The notes under the pieces: generated by a model
The model's database searches: none
Seen by the model: only the letters and a program-made list of their open reading frames with translations
Told to the model about the DNA's origin: nothing
Assembly: GCA_949282835.1 (NCBI GenBank)
Contig: CASDQU010000104.1
Coordinates: 1-23,268 of the forward strand
From: an uncultured Bacillota bacterium
GTDB taxonomy: Bacteria > Bacillota > Clostridia > Christensenellales > UBA1242
DNA: 23,268 nucleotides
Reading direction: 5' to 3'
Shown: positions 7,312 to 14,796 of the stretch, in pieces
How the letters are laid out: each line of letters starts with the position of its first letter
Position numbering within the stretch: the first letter of the stretch is position 1
Program-made: the position numbers and the translations under genes

Positions 7312-7356
7312 TCTCCTTAATAAGTTAATTATATAAATTTTTTCTTTCTAAGTCAA
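7312..7356 (-). promoter_or_regulatory. Promoter and RBS of serS
   Basis: Minus strand: -35 TTGACT (7356-7351), 17-nt spacer, -10 TATAAT (7333-7328), start near 7321, AAGGAGA (7318-7312), ATG at 7306. The spacing is canonical throughout. This makes serS a constitutive, leadered contrast to the leaderless plus-strand gene that starts at 7594 on the other side of the intergenic region. Confidence 0.88.
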
Positions 7357-7558
7357 ATATTTTATCATTTTCATAAAGACAGTTTTAAATACAACTTTGT
7401 TGTGTTTAACTCAGCTTCCAATAGTATGCATTCTCATTCTTGCAGGCTAAATTTCGCTTCAGATAAATATAATTTTTAGTTAAAATACCATATATAGTAA
7501 CTAGTATAAGCATAATTCGCACAAATTTTGGTTTTTTACGCATAGTTATCAAAATTAT

Positions 7559-7587
7559 TTGCCTTTTTTACAAAAAAGTATTAAAAT
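7559..7587 (+). promoter_or_regulatory. Leaderless promoter of the tyrosine recombinase gene
   Basis: -35 TTGCCT (7559-7564), 17-nt spacer, -10 TAAAAT (7582-7587), then six bases to the ATG at 7594, so the predicted start site is the A of the ATG. No Shine-Dalgarno sequence is present. The rest of the region (7357-7558) holds no gene. I saw no convincing dif-like site there, only short inverted repeats such as AATTTTG/CAAAATT. Confidence 0.65.
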
Positions 7588-7593
7588 TGGAAT

Positions 7594-8631
7594 ATGGAAA
7601 AATTGGATTTTTATAAAAAAAGAGATTTGCAAAATCGTTTAAAAATGTCAAAATATTTAGAGAAACTCCCCGACTATTGCTATGACTTCTTTATTGGGAT
7701 TGAAAATAATACATCTTCCCTAACAAGATACAATTATGCAATGGATCTATTTGTATTTTTTAACTATTTAGCTAAATATATTTTTAAAAAAGAAGAATTT
7801 AACATTACACTTGACGATGTCGACAGCCTAAAAACGCGTAATATTGAACAATATTTGTCGTATCTATCCTATTATCAACTTGACAACAAATATTATAAAA
7901 ATGACGAAAGAGGTAAAGCAAGGAAATTAGCTTCACTGCGAAGTTTTTTTAAATATCTCTTCAACCATGACCTAATTAAAGCAAATATAGCCAGCAAAAT
8001 AGAAACTCCCAAATTACATAATAAAGAAATAATAAGACTTGAGAAAGATGAAGTTAATAGGCTTATTAATACTGTCGAAAATCCAGTAGAATTTACCAAA
8101 AGACAACAAGAATATAATAAAAATACATTTGAAAGAGATAACGCTATAATTACCCTGTTCTTAGGTACAGGAATTCGTATATCTGAACTTGTAGGACTTA
8201 ATCTGGAAAATTTTGACTTTTCTCAAAATGCTTTTATCGTTACCAGAAAAGGCGGAAATCAAACGATGTTATATTTCTCTAATGAAGTTGCCATGGCGCT
8301 TAAAACATGGCTTGAAAAAAGAGCCACTTTACCACTTAAAAAAGAAGAAAATGCAATGTTTATTTCTTTACAAAACAAGAGAATATCTATTCGCGCTGTA
8401 GAAAATTTAGTTAAAAAATTTGCCCAAATTGCTTCCCCTTTAAAAAAGATATCTCCCCACAAATTACGCAGCACCTTTGGCACAAATCTATATAAAGAGA
8501 CCAAAGACATCTATATAGTAGCCGATGTGTTAGGTCATAAAGATGTCAATACAACCAAAAAACACTATGCAGCTATTAGTGAAGACATGAGAAAAAGCGT
8601 GGCTGACAAGGTTAAAATATCTGAAAGTTGA
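7594..8631 (+). CDS. Tyrosine recombinase, XerC/XerD/XerS-like
   Basis: A 345-residue tyrosine recombinase with a complete active site: Arg195 (GTGIRISELVGL), Lys219 (VTRKGGN), His289 and Arg292 (SPHKLRSTF), His315 (LGHKD) and the nucleophile Tyr325 (TKKHYAAIS). Residues about 25-130 are the SAM-like core-binding domain. An insertion around 160-180 makes it longer than XerC or XerD (about 300) and nearer to single-recombinase XerS-type proteins (about 356), with which it shares VTRKGGN and an AVENLVKKF-like stretch. Chromosome dimer resolution at dif is the likely role. No phage or transposon genes are nearby, which argues against an integrase. It is monocistronic, with a leaderless promoter upstream and a strong terminator downstream. 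Confidence 0.82.
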   Translation: MEKLDFYKKRDLQNRLKMSKYLEKLPDYCYDFFIGIENNTSSLTRYNYAMDLFVFFNYLAKYIFKKEEFNITLDDVDSLKTRNIEQYLSYLSYYQLDNKYYKNDERGKARKLASLRSFFKYLFNHDLIKANIASKIETPKLHNKEIIRLEKDEVNRLINTVENPVEFTKRQQEYNKNTFERDNAIITLFLGTGIRISELVGLNLENFDFSQNAFIVTRKGGNQTMLYFSNEVAMALKTWLEKRATLPLKKEENAMFISLQNKRISIRAVENLVKKFAQIASPLKKISPHKLRSTFGTNLYKETKDIYIVADVLGHKDVNTTKKHYAAISEDMRKSVADKVKISES

Positions 8632-8681
8632 AAAAAATCAAAATAATATGAATAATATTTCTTTACCTGCACAACATAATA

Positions 8682-8707
8682 AATGTGAAGGAGAATTGCT
8701 TCACATT
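8682..8707 (+). other. Hairpin between the recombinase stop and its terminator
   Basis: AATGTGAAG (8682-8690) and CTTCACATT (8699-8707) form a perfect 9-bp stem around the loop GAGAATTG. No T-tract follows directly, so it is not itself a terminator. It may protect the 3' end of the mRNA or be a small operator. Confidence 0.45.
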
Positions 8708-8712
8708 AAAGA

Positions 8713-8757
8713 AGAAGCCAATTATGTCATTGGACATTTAATTGACTTCTTTTTTTG
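8713..8757 (+). terminator. Terminator of the recombinase gene
   Basis: AGAAGCCAATTA (8713-8724) pairs with TAATTGACTTCT (8739-8750) at 11 of 12 positions. The loop is 14 nt and a run of T extends to 8756. Confidence 0.88.
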
Positions 8758-8760
8758 GGG

Positions 8761-8791
8761 TTAAAAATTAGCCATTTTAAATTAAATGGCT
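8761..8791 (-). terminator. Terminator of spoIVB
   Basis: AGCCATTT (8770-8777) and AAATGGCT (8784-8791) form an 8-bp stem. On the minus strand the bases after it (complement of 8763-8767) are TTTTT. It lies 12 nt beyond the spoIVB stop. Confidence 0.75.
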
Positions 8792-8802
8792 TATCTTATT
8801 TA

Positions 8803-10005
8803 TTAACTATCTAATTGTTCTAACATCCAGTCACTATAAATACCATAACCCTTTGTAGGGTCTGAAATAAACACATGAGTAACCGCACCTATAATTTTAC
8901 CATTTTGAACTATTGGCGACCCGCTCATTCCTTGCACTATACCTCCAGTTAAATCAAGCAGTCTTTTGTCCTTTACCCGAAAAACTATACTTTTATCGCT
9001 GGCGGAGTTTTGATAATTTGCTTTGATAATCTCAATTTCATATTCTTCTTTTATTCCGCTTATATAAGAGATAATCTTGGCTTTTCCGCAGCGCACCCCA
9101 AGTCTGCCACCTAAAGAATATGAAAGATTAGTATCTACTATATCTGTATTATTCAAATTGCCATATACACCATAATTTGTATTTTTAACAATTTCTCCTA
9201 AAGAATTTTTGCTTGTAAATACACATCTTAATTCTCCAGGATTTCCCCTTTCACCTTTATTTATTGATACTAAATTACAATTATAAATTTGTCCGCTTTT
9301 AATTGAAACTACATCATTATCTTTACCATTAGTTACCGGATGCCCCAAAGCCCCAAAGGCATTATCACTTTTTCTAACAAATGTCAATGTACCGATACCA
9401 GAAATGTCGTCTTTTACCCATATGCCCAATTTATAATTACCGCTAGAATCTTTTATTAAAGGCAATTTGCAGCTTCTTATCTTACCATTTCTTTTAAATT
9501 CTACAGTTACTTGGTCAGTATTTTCATTTATCAAACTTGAAATCTCTTCTAAATTATCTATTTTATTATCATTTACTTTTGTAATAATATCTCCATTTCT
9601 TAAAACCTCATTTTTTGATACTTTGCTGGTTTTAACATCTATACTGCTATCGCTAACTACAACAGCACCTTCGGTATCAACAGTAAGACCAATCGGCATT
9701 CCACCTACATATACCTCTTCTTCTGGCAAATATTTAATTTTAATTTTTTTAATAGGAATCAAGCCAAACAATTTAAAAATAGCCACACCTTCATCTTTAT
9801 TGCCATCTGTTAACAGCCCATTCTCTACAGAGTCTAATTTAATTAAACTGCCAAATAGTTTATCTTTATTTACATCACTTATTTCTTGATAACTTGAATA
9901 TATTTCACTTGGCATTTGCATAAGTTTATCAATTTTTATATTGCAAATAGCAAAAAGCAGGACGCATAGAAAAATATAGAAAAATATAGAAATTTGCTTT
10001 TTCAA
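8803..10005 (-). CDS. spoIVB: SpoIVB sporulation serine peptidase (family S55)
   Basis: A 400-residue protein (start at the TTG). SpoIVB is secreted from the forespore and cleaves SpoIVFA, which releases SpoIVFB to activate pro-sigma-K in the mother cell. An N-terminal signal anchor (about 5-25) comes first, then a PDZ domain (about 100-175, LRNGDIITKVND). The peptidase domain has GALGHP with His222, Asp346 in FRVKD, and Ser361 in GGIVQGMSGSPI, followed by GKIIGAVTHVF. The triad matches the family. The usual argR-recN-spoIVB order is kept. GGAGG (10016-10012) touches the ATG at 10011, leaving no spacing, but sits 6 nt before the in-frame TTG at 10005, so I prefer that start. I found no convincing sigma-F or sigma-G promoter by eye. 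Confidence 0.95.
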   Translation of the reverse strand: MKKQISIFFYIFLCVLLFAICNIKIDKLMQMPSEIYSSYQEISDVNKDKLFGSLIKLDSVENGLLTDGNKDEGVAIFKLFGLIPIKKIKIKYLPEEEVYVGGMPIGLTVDTEGAVVVSDSSIDVKTSKVSKNEVLRNGDIITKVNDNKIDNLEEISSLINENTDQVTVEFKRNGKIRSCKLPLIKDSSGNYKLGIWVKDDISGIGTLTFVRKSDNAFGALGHPVTNGKDNDVVSIKSGQIYNCNLVSINKGERGNPGELRCVFTSKNSLGEIVKNTNYGVYGNLNNTDIVDTNLSYSLGGRLGVRCGKAKIISYISGIKEEYEIEIIKANYQNSASDKSIVFRVKDKRLLDLTGGIVQGMSGSPIVQNGKIIGAVTHVFISDPTKGYGIYSDWMLEQLDS

Positions 10006-10057
10006 CTTCATCCTCCATATGTGATAGACTATATTATCTAACGCAAATATATTTGAT

Positions 10058-10092
10058 TAAAATAAAATAGACTACCAAAAGATAGTCTACTC
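10058..10092 (-). terminator. Terminator after recN
   Basis: TAGACTA (10068-10074) and TAGTCTA (10083-10089) form a 7-bp stem. On the minus strand it is followed by TTTTATTTT. It separates the argR-recN transcript from spoIVB, as expected if spoIVB is a sporulation-only gene. Confidence 0.7.
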
Positions 10093-10105
10093 AAAATTTA
10101 AATTA

Positions 10106-11773
10106 TTATACAGATTTCCCAGTCTTTATCCTCATTTCATATGCGTGTTTTAGAGCAATTTCGCTTACATTATCACCCCCAATAATCCTTGCTATATTAT
10201 ACACGATTTCTTGCCCATGAAGTTCTTTAACTTCAGTGAAAGTGTTTCCATCTTTAGTCACTTTTGTTACATAATAAAATTTATCTCCATAGCATGCAAC
10301 TTGAGGTAAATGGGTTACACAAATAACTTGCGCAAAACTTGTAATATTATTTAATTTCGCTCCGACAATATTCCCTGTTTCGCCACTTATGCCAGCATCA
10401 ATTTCATCAAAAACAAGTGTTTGCGCGCTCCCGATTTGAGCAAATATATTTTTGATGGCAAGCATAAAACGGCTCAATTCTCCTCCTGAAGCTGTCTTAG
10501 AAAGAGCTTTTATATCTTGTCCAAGATTAGCCGAAAATTCAAATTCAACATCATCATAGCCATTAGAAGTTGGCTCTTTTAATCTTGAAAATTTAATTTT
10601 AAACCTGCTTGATTTCATATTCAAATCTTTAAGTTCTTTAGTAATCTTACTTTCTATAATTTCAGCTATTTCTTTCCTTTTTAAAGACAAGCTTTCACAG
10701 TCATTTAGTAATGTTTGATAAACTGTGGCCTTTTGTTTGTTTAAATTTTCTAGAATATACTCACTATCTTCAAATTGTTGCAATCTTTTTTGAGCATTAT
10801 CTAGATATTCTAATGCTTTTTCGATTGACCCACCATATTTATTTGTTAACGATTTGATTAAATCATACCGTCTATCCATCAATTCCAATTCTTGCTCGTC
10901 AAAATCAATACTTTCTTTTAAAGTAGCTAGGCCATCACAAATATCTTCCAATTCATACCTTGAGCTATCTAACCTTTGCTTATATTCATAAAGCTTTTCA
11001 AATTTTGTCAATCCTTGAAGAGAAGAGCTTGAAAGCTGAATAAGGTTTATTGCAGATTGGTTACTTTCACTAAGTTCTTCAAGACATGTGTTGATAGCTT
11101 GCAAAATTTTTTCACTACTATTAAGCAAATCTCTCCTTTGCTTGATTTCAATGTCTTCATTTGGAAGAAGATTTGCCTCTTTGAGTTGTTTGATTTCATA
11201 TTCAAGAATAGATTTTGTACGCTCTCGTTCAAACTCATCTCCTCCTAAGGAGGCAATCTGTGATAAAATCTCATTATATTCTTGATAATCTGATTTAACC
11301 TTTTCTTTTAGTGTGCTAATTTGCTCGCCAGCATATTTATCTATCATAGATAGATGATTTTTAGACTTCAAAAGATCAACACTCTCGTGTTGAGAATAAG
11401 AATCAACCAAAATTTTACCAACCATTTTCAAGACCGATAAAGTTGTAGCAATGCCATTAATTCTAATGGTAGACTTGCCATCTATACTCATTGTTCTTGA
11501 CAACGATATTTCATCTTCTTCATAACCTAATTCTTTTAATGCATCTTGTGCCGCCATACTTAAATTGCTAAATAAAGCATCAACCCTCATCGTCTGTTCA
11601 CAGCTTCTAATAAGAGTTTTGTCCGCCTTGTCGCCAAGTACAAAATTTAGAGCATCAAAAATAATACTTTTACCAGCTCCAGTTTCTCCTAAAAGCACAT
11701 TAAAACCTTGACCAAAATCAATAGTCAAAGAAGAAATTAAAGCTACATTTTTTATTGTCAATGATTGAAGCAT
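10106..11773 (-). CDS. recN: DNA repair protein RecN
   Basis: A 555-residue SMC-like ATPase that gathers at double-strand breaks and holds DNA ends for recombinational repair. The N-terminal ABC half has Walker A GETGAGKS (29-36). Long coiled-coil segments span about 150-370. The C-terminal half has the ABC signature SGGELSRFMLAIK and Walker B TLVFDEIDAGISG. Length is normal (about 550-570). The ATG at 11773 is preceded by GAGGTG and lies 9 nt after the argR stop, so the two genes share a transcript. Co-expression with argR is the standard Bacillota arrangement. No LexA-type operator was seen in front of it. Confidence 0.96.
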   Translation of the reverse strand: MLQSLTIKNVALISSLTIDFGQGFNVLLGETGAGKSIIFDALNFVLGDKADKTLIRSCEQTMRVDALFSNLSMAAQDALKELGYEEDEISLSRTMSIDGKSTIRINGIATTLSVLKMVGKILVDSYSQHESVDLLKSKNHLSMIDKYAGEQISTLKEKVKSDYQEYNEILSQIASLGGDEFERERTKSILEYEIKQLKEANLLPNEDIEIKQRRDLLNSSEKILQAINTCLEELSESNQSAINLIQLSSSSLQGLTKFEKLYEYKQRLDSSRYELEDICDGLATLKESIDFDEQELELMDRRYDLIKSLTNKYGGSIEKALEYLDNAQKRLQQFEDSEYILENLNKQKATVYQTLLNDCESLSLKRKEIAEIIESKITKELKDLNMKSSRFKIKFSRLKEPTSNGYDDVEFEFSANLGQDIKALSKTASGGELSRFMLAIKNIFAQIGSAQTLVFDEIDAGISGETGNIVGAKLNNITSFAQVICVTHLPQVACYGDKFYYVTKVTKDGNTFTEVKELHGQEIVYNIARIIGGDNVSEIALKHAYEMRIKTGKSV

Positions 11774-11782
11774 TAAGCACCT

Positions 11783-12235
11783 CTAGTTTATCATATCGTT
11801 TAAAGTTACAACAGCCGCACTTGCAAATGTTGTCGTTGGAAAAATAAGAAGGACGGTATCGTCACCATTTACAGCGCCCATAAGTTCACTAATATTAAGT
11901 TTGTCAACAAAGCTAGCAATACTGCTACCAAGCCCTTTCATTGTTTTTATAACAACAAGGTTCATAGCTACTTTGACAGAGATTACAGCTTCTTTAAAAA
12001 TAGATATGTATTTATTTGATATAACTTGTTCGTCAGAACCGACAAAACAATACTTGTATTTACCAGAACTTGACAAAATTTTAGTCAAGCCCAATTCCTT
12101 TATATCTCTGGATATTGTCGCCTGAGTAATATCAAAATTTGCATTTTTAAGTTCTCTTGCCAGCTCGTCTTGCGTCTCAATTTCTTTTGTAGAAATAAGT
12201 TCCAAGATTTTTGACTGTCTTGCGCTTCTTGCCAT
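11783..12235 (-). CDS. argR: Arginine repressor ArgR/AhrC
   Basis: A 150-residue arginine-responsive regulator. The N-terminal winged helix (about 1-75) contains ETQDELARELKNANFDITQATISRDIKELGL, the recognition region typical of the family. The C-terminal oligomerisation and arginine-binding domain includes LGSSIASFVDKL and MGAVNGDDTVLLIF, which holds the GDD arginine-binding motif. It should form a hexamer that represses arginine biosynthesis. The ATG at 12235 sits just after two purine-rich stretches (AAGGAGAAGG). It heads an operon with recN. The upstream region contains several arginine-box-like sites around a clear promoter, so autoregulation is likely. No arg biosynthesis genes are in the window. 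Confidence 0.95.
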   Translation of the reverse strand: MARSARQSKILELISTKEIETQDELARELKNANFDITQATISRDIKELGLTKILSSSGKYKYCFVGSDEQVISNKYISIFKEAVISVKVAMNLVVIKTMKGLGSSIASFVDKLNISELMGAVNGDDTVLLIFPTTTFASAAVVTLNDMIN

Positions 12236-12251
12236 CTCCTTCTCCTTAAAT

Positions 12252-12284
12252 CGCTATTCCCCTTTATTTTCAAGGGATTTAGCG
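12252..12284 (-). other. Hairpin in the argR 5' leader
   Basis: On the minus strand CGCTA pairs with TAGCG at the base. An inner stem TCCCTT/AAGGGGA (one bulged G) closes a loop of about 7 nt. It ends roughly ten bases before the AAGGAG ribosome site and has no T-tract. It might tune translation or mRNA stability. Significance is uncertain. Confidence 0.4.
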
Positions 12285-12286
12285 GT

Positions 12287-12300
12287 TGTGAATATTTATG
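12287..12300 (-). promoter_or_regulatory. Arginine-box-like site, downstream of the argR start site
   Basis: On the minus strand CATAAATATTCACA. With the flanking bases, TTCATAAATATTCA matches the arginine box TGAATWWWWATTCA at 12 of 14 positions. It is an inverted copy of the site at 12367-12382 and lies in the transcribed leader, about 25 nt downstream of the predicted transcription start. Confidence 0.6.
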
Positions 12301-12329
12301 AATTTATACTTATGCAGCTGTTTTTGATT

Positions 12330-12358
12330 ATTATACATCATTATTTATATTTATGCAA
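12330..12358 (-). promoter_or_regulatory. argR-recN promoter
   Basis: Minus strand: -35 TTGCAT (12358-12353), 17-nt spacer, -10 TATAAT (12335-12330), predicted start near 12323. The leader to the argR ATG is therefore about 88 nt. The -35 itself sits in a TGCATAAATAT stretch that resembles half an arginine box. Confidence 0.82.
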
Positions 12359-12366
12359 GTGATTTT

Positions 12367-12382
12367 TGCATAAATATTCACA
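12367..12382 (+). promoter_or_regulatory. Arginine box upstream of the argR promoter
   Basis: TGCATAAATATTCA (12367-12380) matches TGAATWWWWATTCA at 13 of 14 positions. It lies just upstream of the -35 box at 12353-12358. Further weak dyads follow, for example TTGCAT-AAT-ATGCAA near 12398-12412, and TGAATATGCAT near 12443. Confidence 0.7.
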
Positions 12383-12461
12383 TATTTTTTATATATATTG
12401 CATAATATGCAAAAATATAAAATTGTAATTTATAAAAATAGATGAATATGCATAGACTGGG

Positions 12462-12495
12462 CAAAATAAAGAGCAGGACTTATCTCCTGCTCTTC
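12462..12495 (-). terminator. Terminator of the pheST-nifZ-thiI operon
   Basis: AGAGCAGGA (12470-12478) and TCCTGCTCT (12485-12493) form a perfect GC-rich 9-bp stem with a 6-nt loop. On the minus strand it is followed by TTATTTTG. It lies 25 nt beyond the thiI stop. No other strong minus-strand terminator was seen between pheS and this point. Confidence 0.85.
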
Positions 12496-12520
12496 AAATA
12501 ACAACTTAACCACATTTAAT

Positions 12521-13672
12521 CTATATATCTATAACCTCTTTTGTTTGCAAACATTCTTTTACAAGCTGATCAATATTTAAATACCCTTCTTCTTTTTCTG
12601 CCTTATCTATTGTTGGTTTAATAACGGGATTTTTAGGAAGAAAGACAGTACAACAATCTTCATACGGCAAAATTGAAGTTTTGTATGTTCCTATCTTTTC
12701 TGCGATACTCATAATCTCTTCTTTATCCATGGCTATGCAAGGTCTAAATATAGGCAACGATTTAATCACACTTCCTGTTACAGTCATACTTTGCATTGTT
12801 TGAGAGGCAACTTGTCCTAAACTTTCTCCTGTCACTATAGCACCCAAAGAATTTTGATGACAAATTTCTTCAGCTACCCTCATCATTATTCGCCTCATGA
12901 TGGTAATCATATATTCTGGAGCGCAATTCATATGAATTGCCTCTTGAACTTTGGTAAATGATACAATATGAAGTTTAAATTCTCCTATATAAGATTTTAA
13001 CTCATTTGCCAGTTCAATAACTTTTTCCTTTGCCTCAATTGAGGTATATGGATAGCTTTGAAAATGCAAAGCGTCTATCTTTAACCCTCGCTTAGCAATT
13101 AAATATCCGCTAACTGGACTATCTATTCCTCCTGACAACAATAACAGCCCTCTACCCGAACTCCCAAGAGGTAGACCGCCTTGACATTTTATTGTGTCGG
13201 TAAAAATATAAGCCTTTTTATTTAGCCTAATATCCACATGAATTTCCATTTGAGGATTATACAAATCTACAGCTGAATTTTTGTTATTCTTTAATACCTC
13301 GTCACCAAGCGCTTTGGCTAAATCCATTGAAGACAAGGGAAAAGATTTGTCAGCGCGCTTTACAAAAACTTTAAATGTTTTATCTTGACAGTTTATTCGC
13401 CTTATACTTGAATTAATCTCATCTATAGTAGCATCTATCTCTTCTGCTCTACTAAGACTGTAAAGTCCAAATACCTTTGTCAACCTTTCTACAATCTCAT
13501 CTTCAAGCCCATCTTGATAATTTGAAATAATATATCTACCACATGTCTCATAAAATTTATGCTCTATATTTTGCAAAGCACATTCGATATTCTTTATCAA
13601 AATATTTTCAAAAATTCTTCTATTATTCCCTTTTAAATAAAGCTCTCCAAATCTTAATAATATAACTTTCAT
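12521..13672 (-). CDS. thiI: tRNA 4-thiouridine synthase ThiI
   Basis: A 383-residue protein that adenylates U8 of tRNA and replaces its oxygen with sulfur to give s4U. The N-terminal ferredoxin-like and THUMP domains (about 1-165) bind the tRNA acceptor arm. The PP-loop SGGIDSP is at 180-186. The C-terminal rhodanese domain of the E. coli enzyme is absent, as in other Bacillota, but the conserved catalytic Cys region PYEDCC (336-341) is kept. In such organisms a dedicated cysteine desulfurase (NifZ) hands sulfur directly to ThiI, and that gene lies just upstream with an ATGA overlap (13669-13672), implying coupled translation. A role in thiamin synthesis is unlikely without the rhodanese domain. 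Confidence 0.95.
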   Translation of the reverse strand: MKVILLRFGELYLKGNNRRIFENILIKNIECALQNIEHKFYETCGRYIISNYQDGLEDEIVERLTKVFGLYSLSRAEEIDATIDEINSSIRRINCQDKTFKVFVKRADKSFPLSSMDLAKALGDEVLKNNKNSAVDLYNPQMEIHVDIRLNKKAYIFTDTIKCQGGLPLGSSGRGLLLLSGGIDSPVSGYLIAKRGLKIDALHFQSYPYTSIEAKEKVIELANELKSYIGEFKLHIVSFTKVQEAIHMNCAPEYMITIMRRIMMRVAEEICHQNSLGAIVTGESLGQVASQTMQSMTVTGSVIKSLPIFRPCIAMDKEEIMSIAEKIGTYKTSILPYEDCCTVFLPKNPVIKPTIDKAEKEEGYLNIDQLVKECLQTKEVIDI

Positions 13673-14796
13673 TTAACTTTCTCCCATATATCTTGATAAG
13701 TTTGATAGATAATTTTTGCTGCTTCGTCAACCTCTTCAACTGTTTGTTCAAAATCAAAAGAAACTCTTATATGAGTTTTTATTTCTTCCTTTTTAAGTCC
13801 TATACTTTCTAAAATTCTATTTCCAGATTTTTTTGTTGAGCAAGCACTACCAATTCCTACCAAAACTTCTTTATCTTCCAAACTTCTCATCAAAGTTTCG
13901 CCATTTACGCCACTAAAACCGACACTTAAAATATATGGACTTTTTGTATCTATAAAAGAAATTTGATTGTTTTTATCTAAAGCTTTTAACGACTTTTTAA
14001 AACTTTCATTTAAAATAGTTACATGCTCAAAATTTTTGTCTATATCAATATTATTAATAGCATCTTGCATCGCCATAATACCTGCCACATTCTCTGTCCC
14101 AGATCTATAACCCTTCTCTTGGCCACCGCCATAAATTATATTTTTTAATTTGTCAACATTCCTAACATAAAGAGCTCCTACCCCTTTAGGCCCATGAAAT
14201 TTATGTGCAGATATAGTGTAAAAATCTATTGACAAGCTATCAACATTGCATTTTATTTTACAAAATGCCTGTACTCCATCAACATGTAAAAGCGCTGATG
14301 GAGATAATTTTTTTCGCAATTTGTTTATTTTAGCAAGATCATTAATAGCTCCAGTTTCATTGCTTACATGCATTACACTTATAAGCCTAGTTTTTTCATT
14401 TAACTTACTTTCAAGCTCATTATAATCAATTTCTCCATTTTTATTTAAAGATATAAAGTGGACAATATGACCCTGCTCACTAAGCTCTTTCGCGCAATTA
14501 TAGACACTTGGATGCTCTCCCATAGAAAAGACATATTCCCACTTGCCATTACGCTTGCTGCCCATAATAGCCAAATTATTGCTCTCTGTAGCCCCTCCAG
14601 TAAATATAACATCTCCACCTTTAGCGCCAAGCACATCTTTTATTTTATTACGCACCTTATTTAATTGATGAAATACTTCTCTAGCCTTACTATAGCCCGC
14701 CGATGGATTAAAAAAGTTACAGCAGGCATACTCTCTATATACATCTGCTGAACTTTCAAACATCTTAGTTGTTGCTGCATTATCAAGATATATCAT
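13669..14796 (-). CDS. nifZ: Cysteine desulfurase, NifZ/IscS-like, partner of ThiI
   Basis: A 375-residue PLP enzyme of the NifS/IscS class that turns cysteine into alanine plus an enzyme-bound persulfide. Visible features are LDNAATT at the N-terminus, His95 in GEHPSV, the PLP lysine Lys199 in SAHKFHGPKG, GGGQEKGYRSGTEN for phosphate and dimer contacts, and the persulfide cysteine Cys319 in GSACSTKK. Its place between pheT and thiI, overlapping each by ATGA, argues for the ThiI-dedicated desulfurase rather than the Fe-S cluster enzyme; no iscU or sufU gene is present. The symbol follows B. subtilis usage and is inferred from context. Length is typical (about 380). Confidence 0.9.
   Translation of the reverse strand: MIYLDNAATTKMFESSADVYREYACCNFFNPSAGYSKAREVFHQLNKVRNKIKDVLGAKGGDVIFTGGATESNNLAIMGSKRNGKWEYVFSMGEHPSVYNCAKELSEQGHIVHFISLNKNGEIDYNELESKLNEKTRLISVMHVSNETGAINDLAKINKLRKKLSPSALLHVDGVQAFCKIKCNVDSLSIDFYTISAHKFHGPKGVGALYVRNVDKLKNIIYGGGQEKGYRSGTENVAGIMAMQDAINNIDIDKNFEHVTILNESFKKSLKALDKNNQISFIDTKSPYILSVGFSGVNGETLMRSLEDKEVLVGIGSACSTKKSGNRILESIGLKKEEIKTHIRVSFDFEQTVEEVDEAAKIIYQTYQDIWEKVK

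Noticed and set aside
7357..7558. Possible dif site upstream of the recombinase gene
   Set aside because: Only short inverted repeats with the wrong spacer were found; nothing with two roughly 11-bp arms and a 6-8 bp centre.
8649..8765. A 38-codon plus-strand open frame after the recombinase gene
   Set aside because: It has no ribosome site or well-placed -10, and it runs through the 8682-8707 hairpin and the 8713-8757 terminator, so its codons are better explained as RNA structure.
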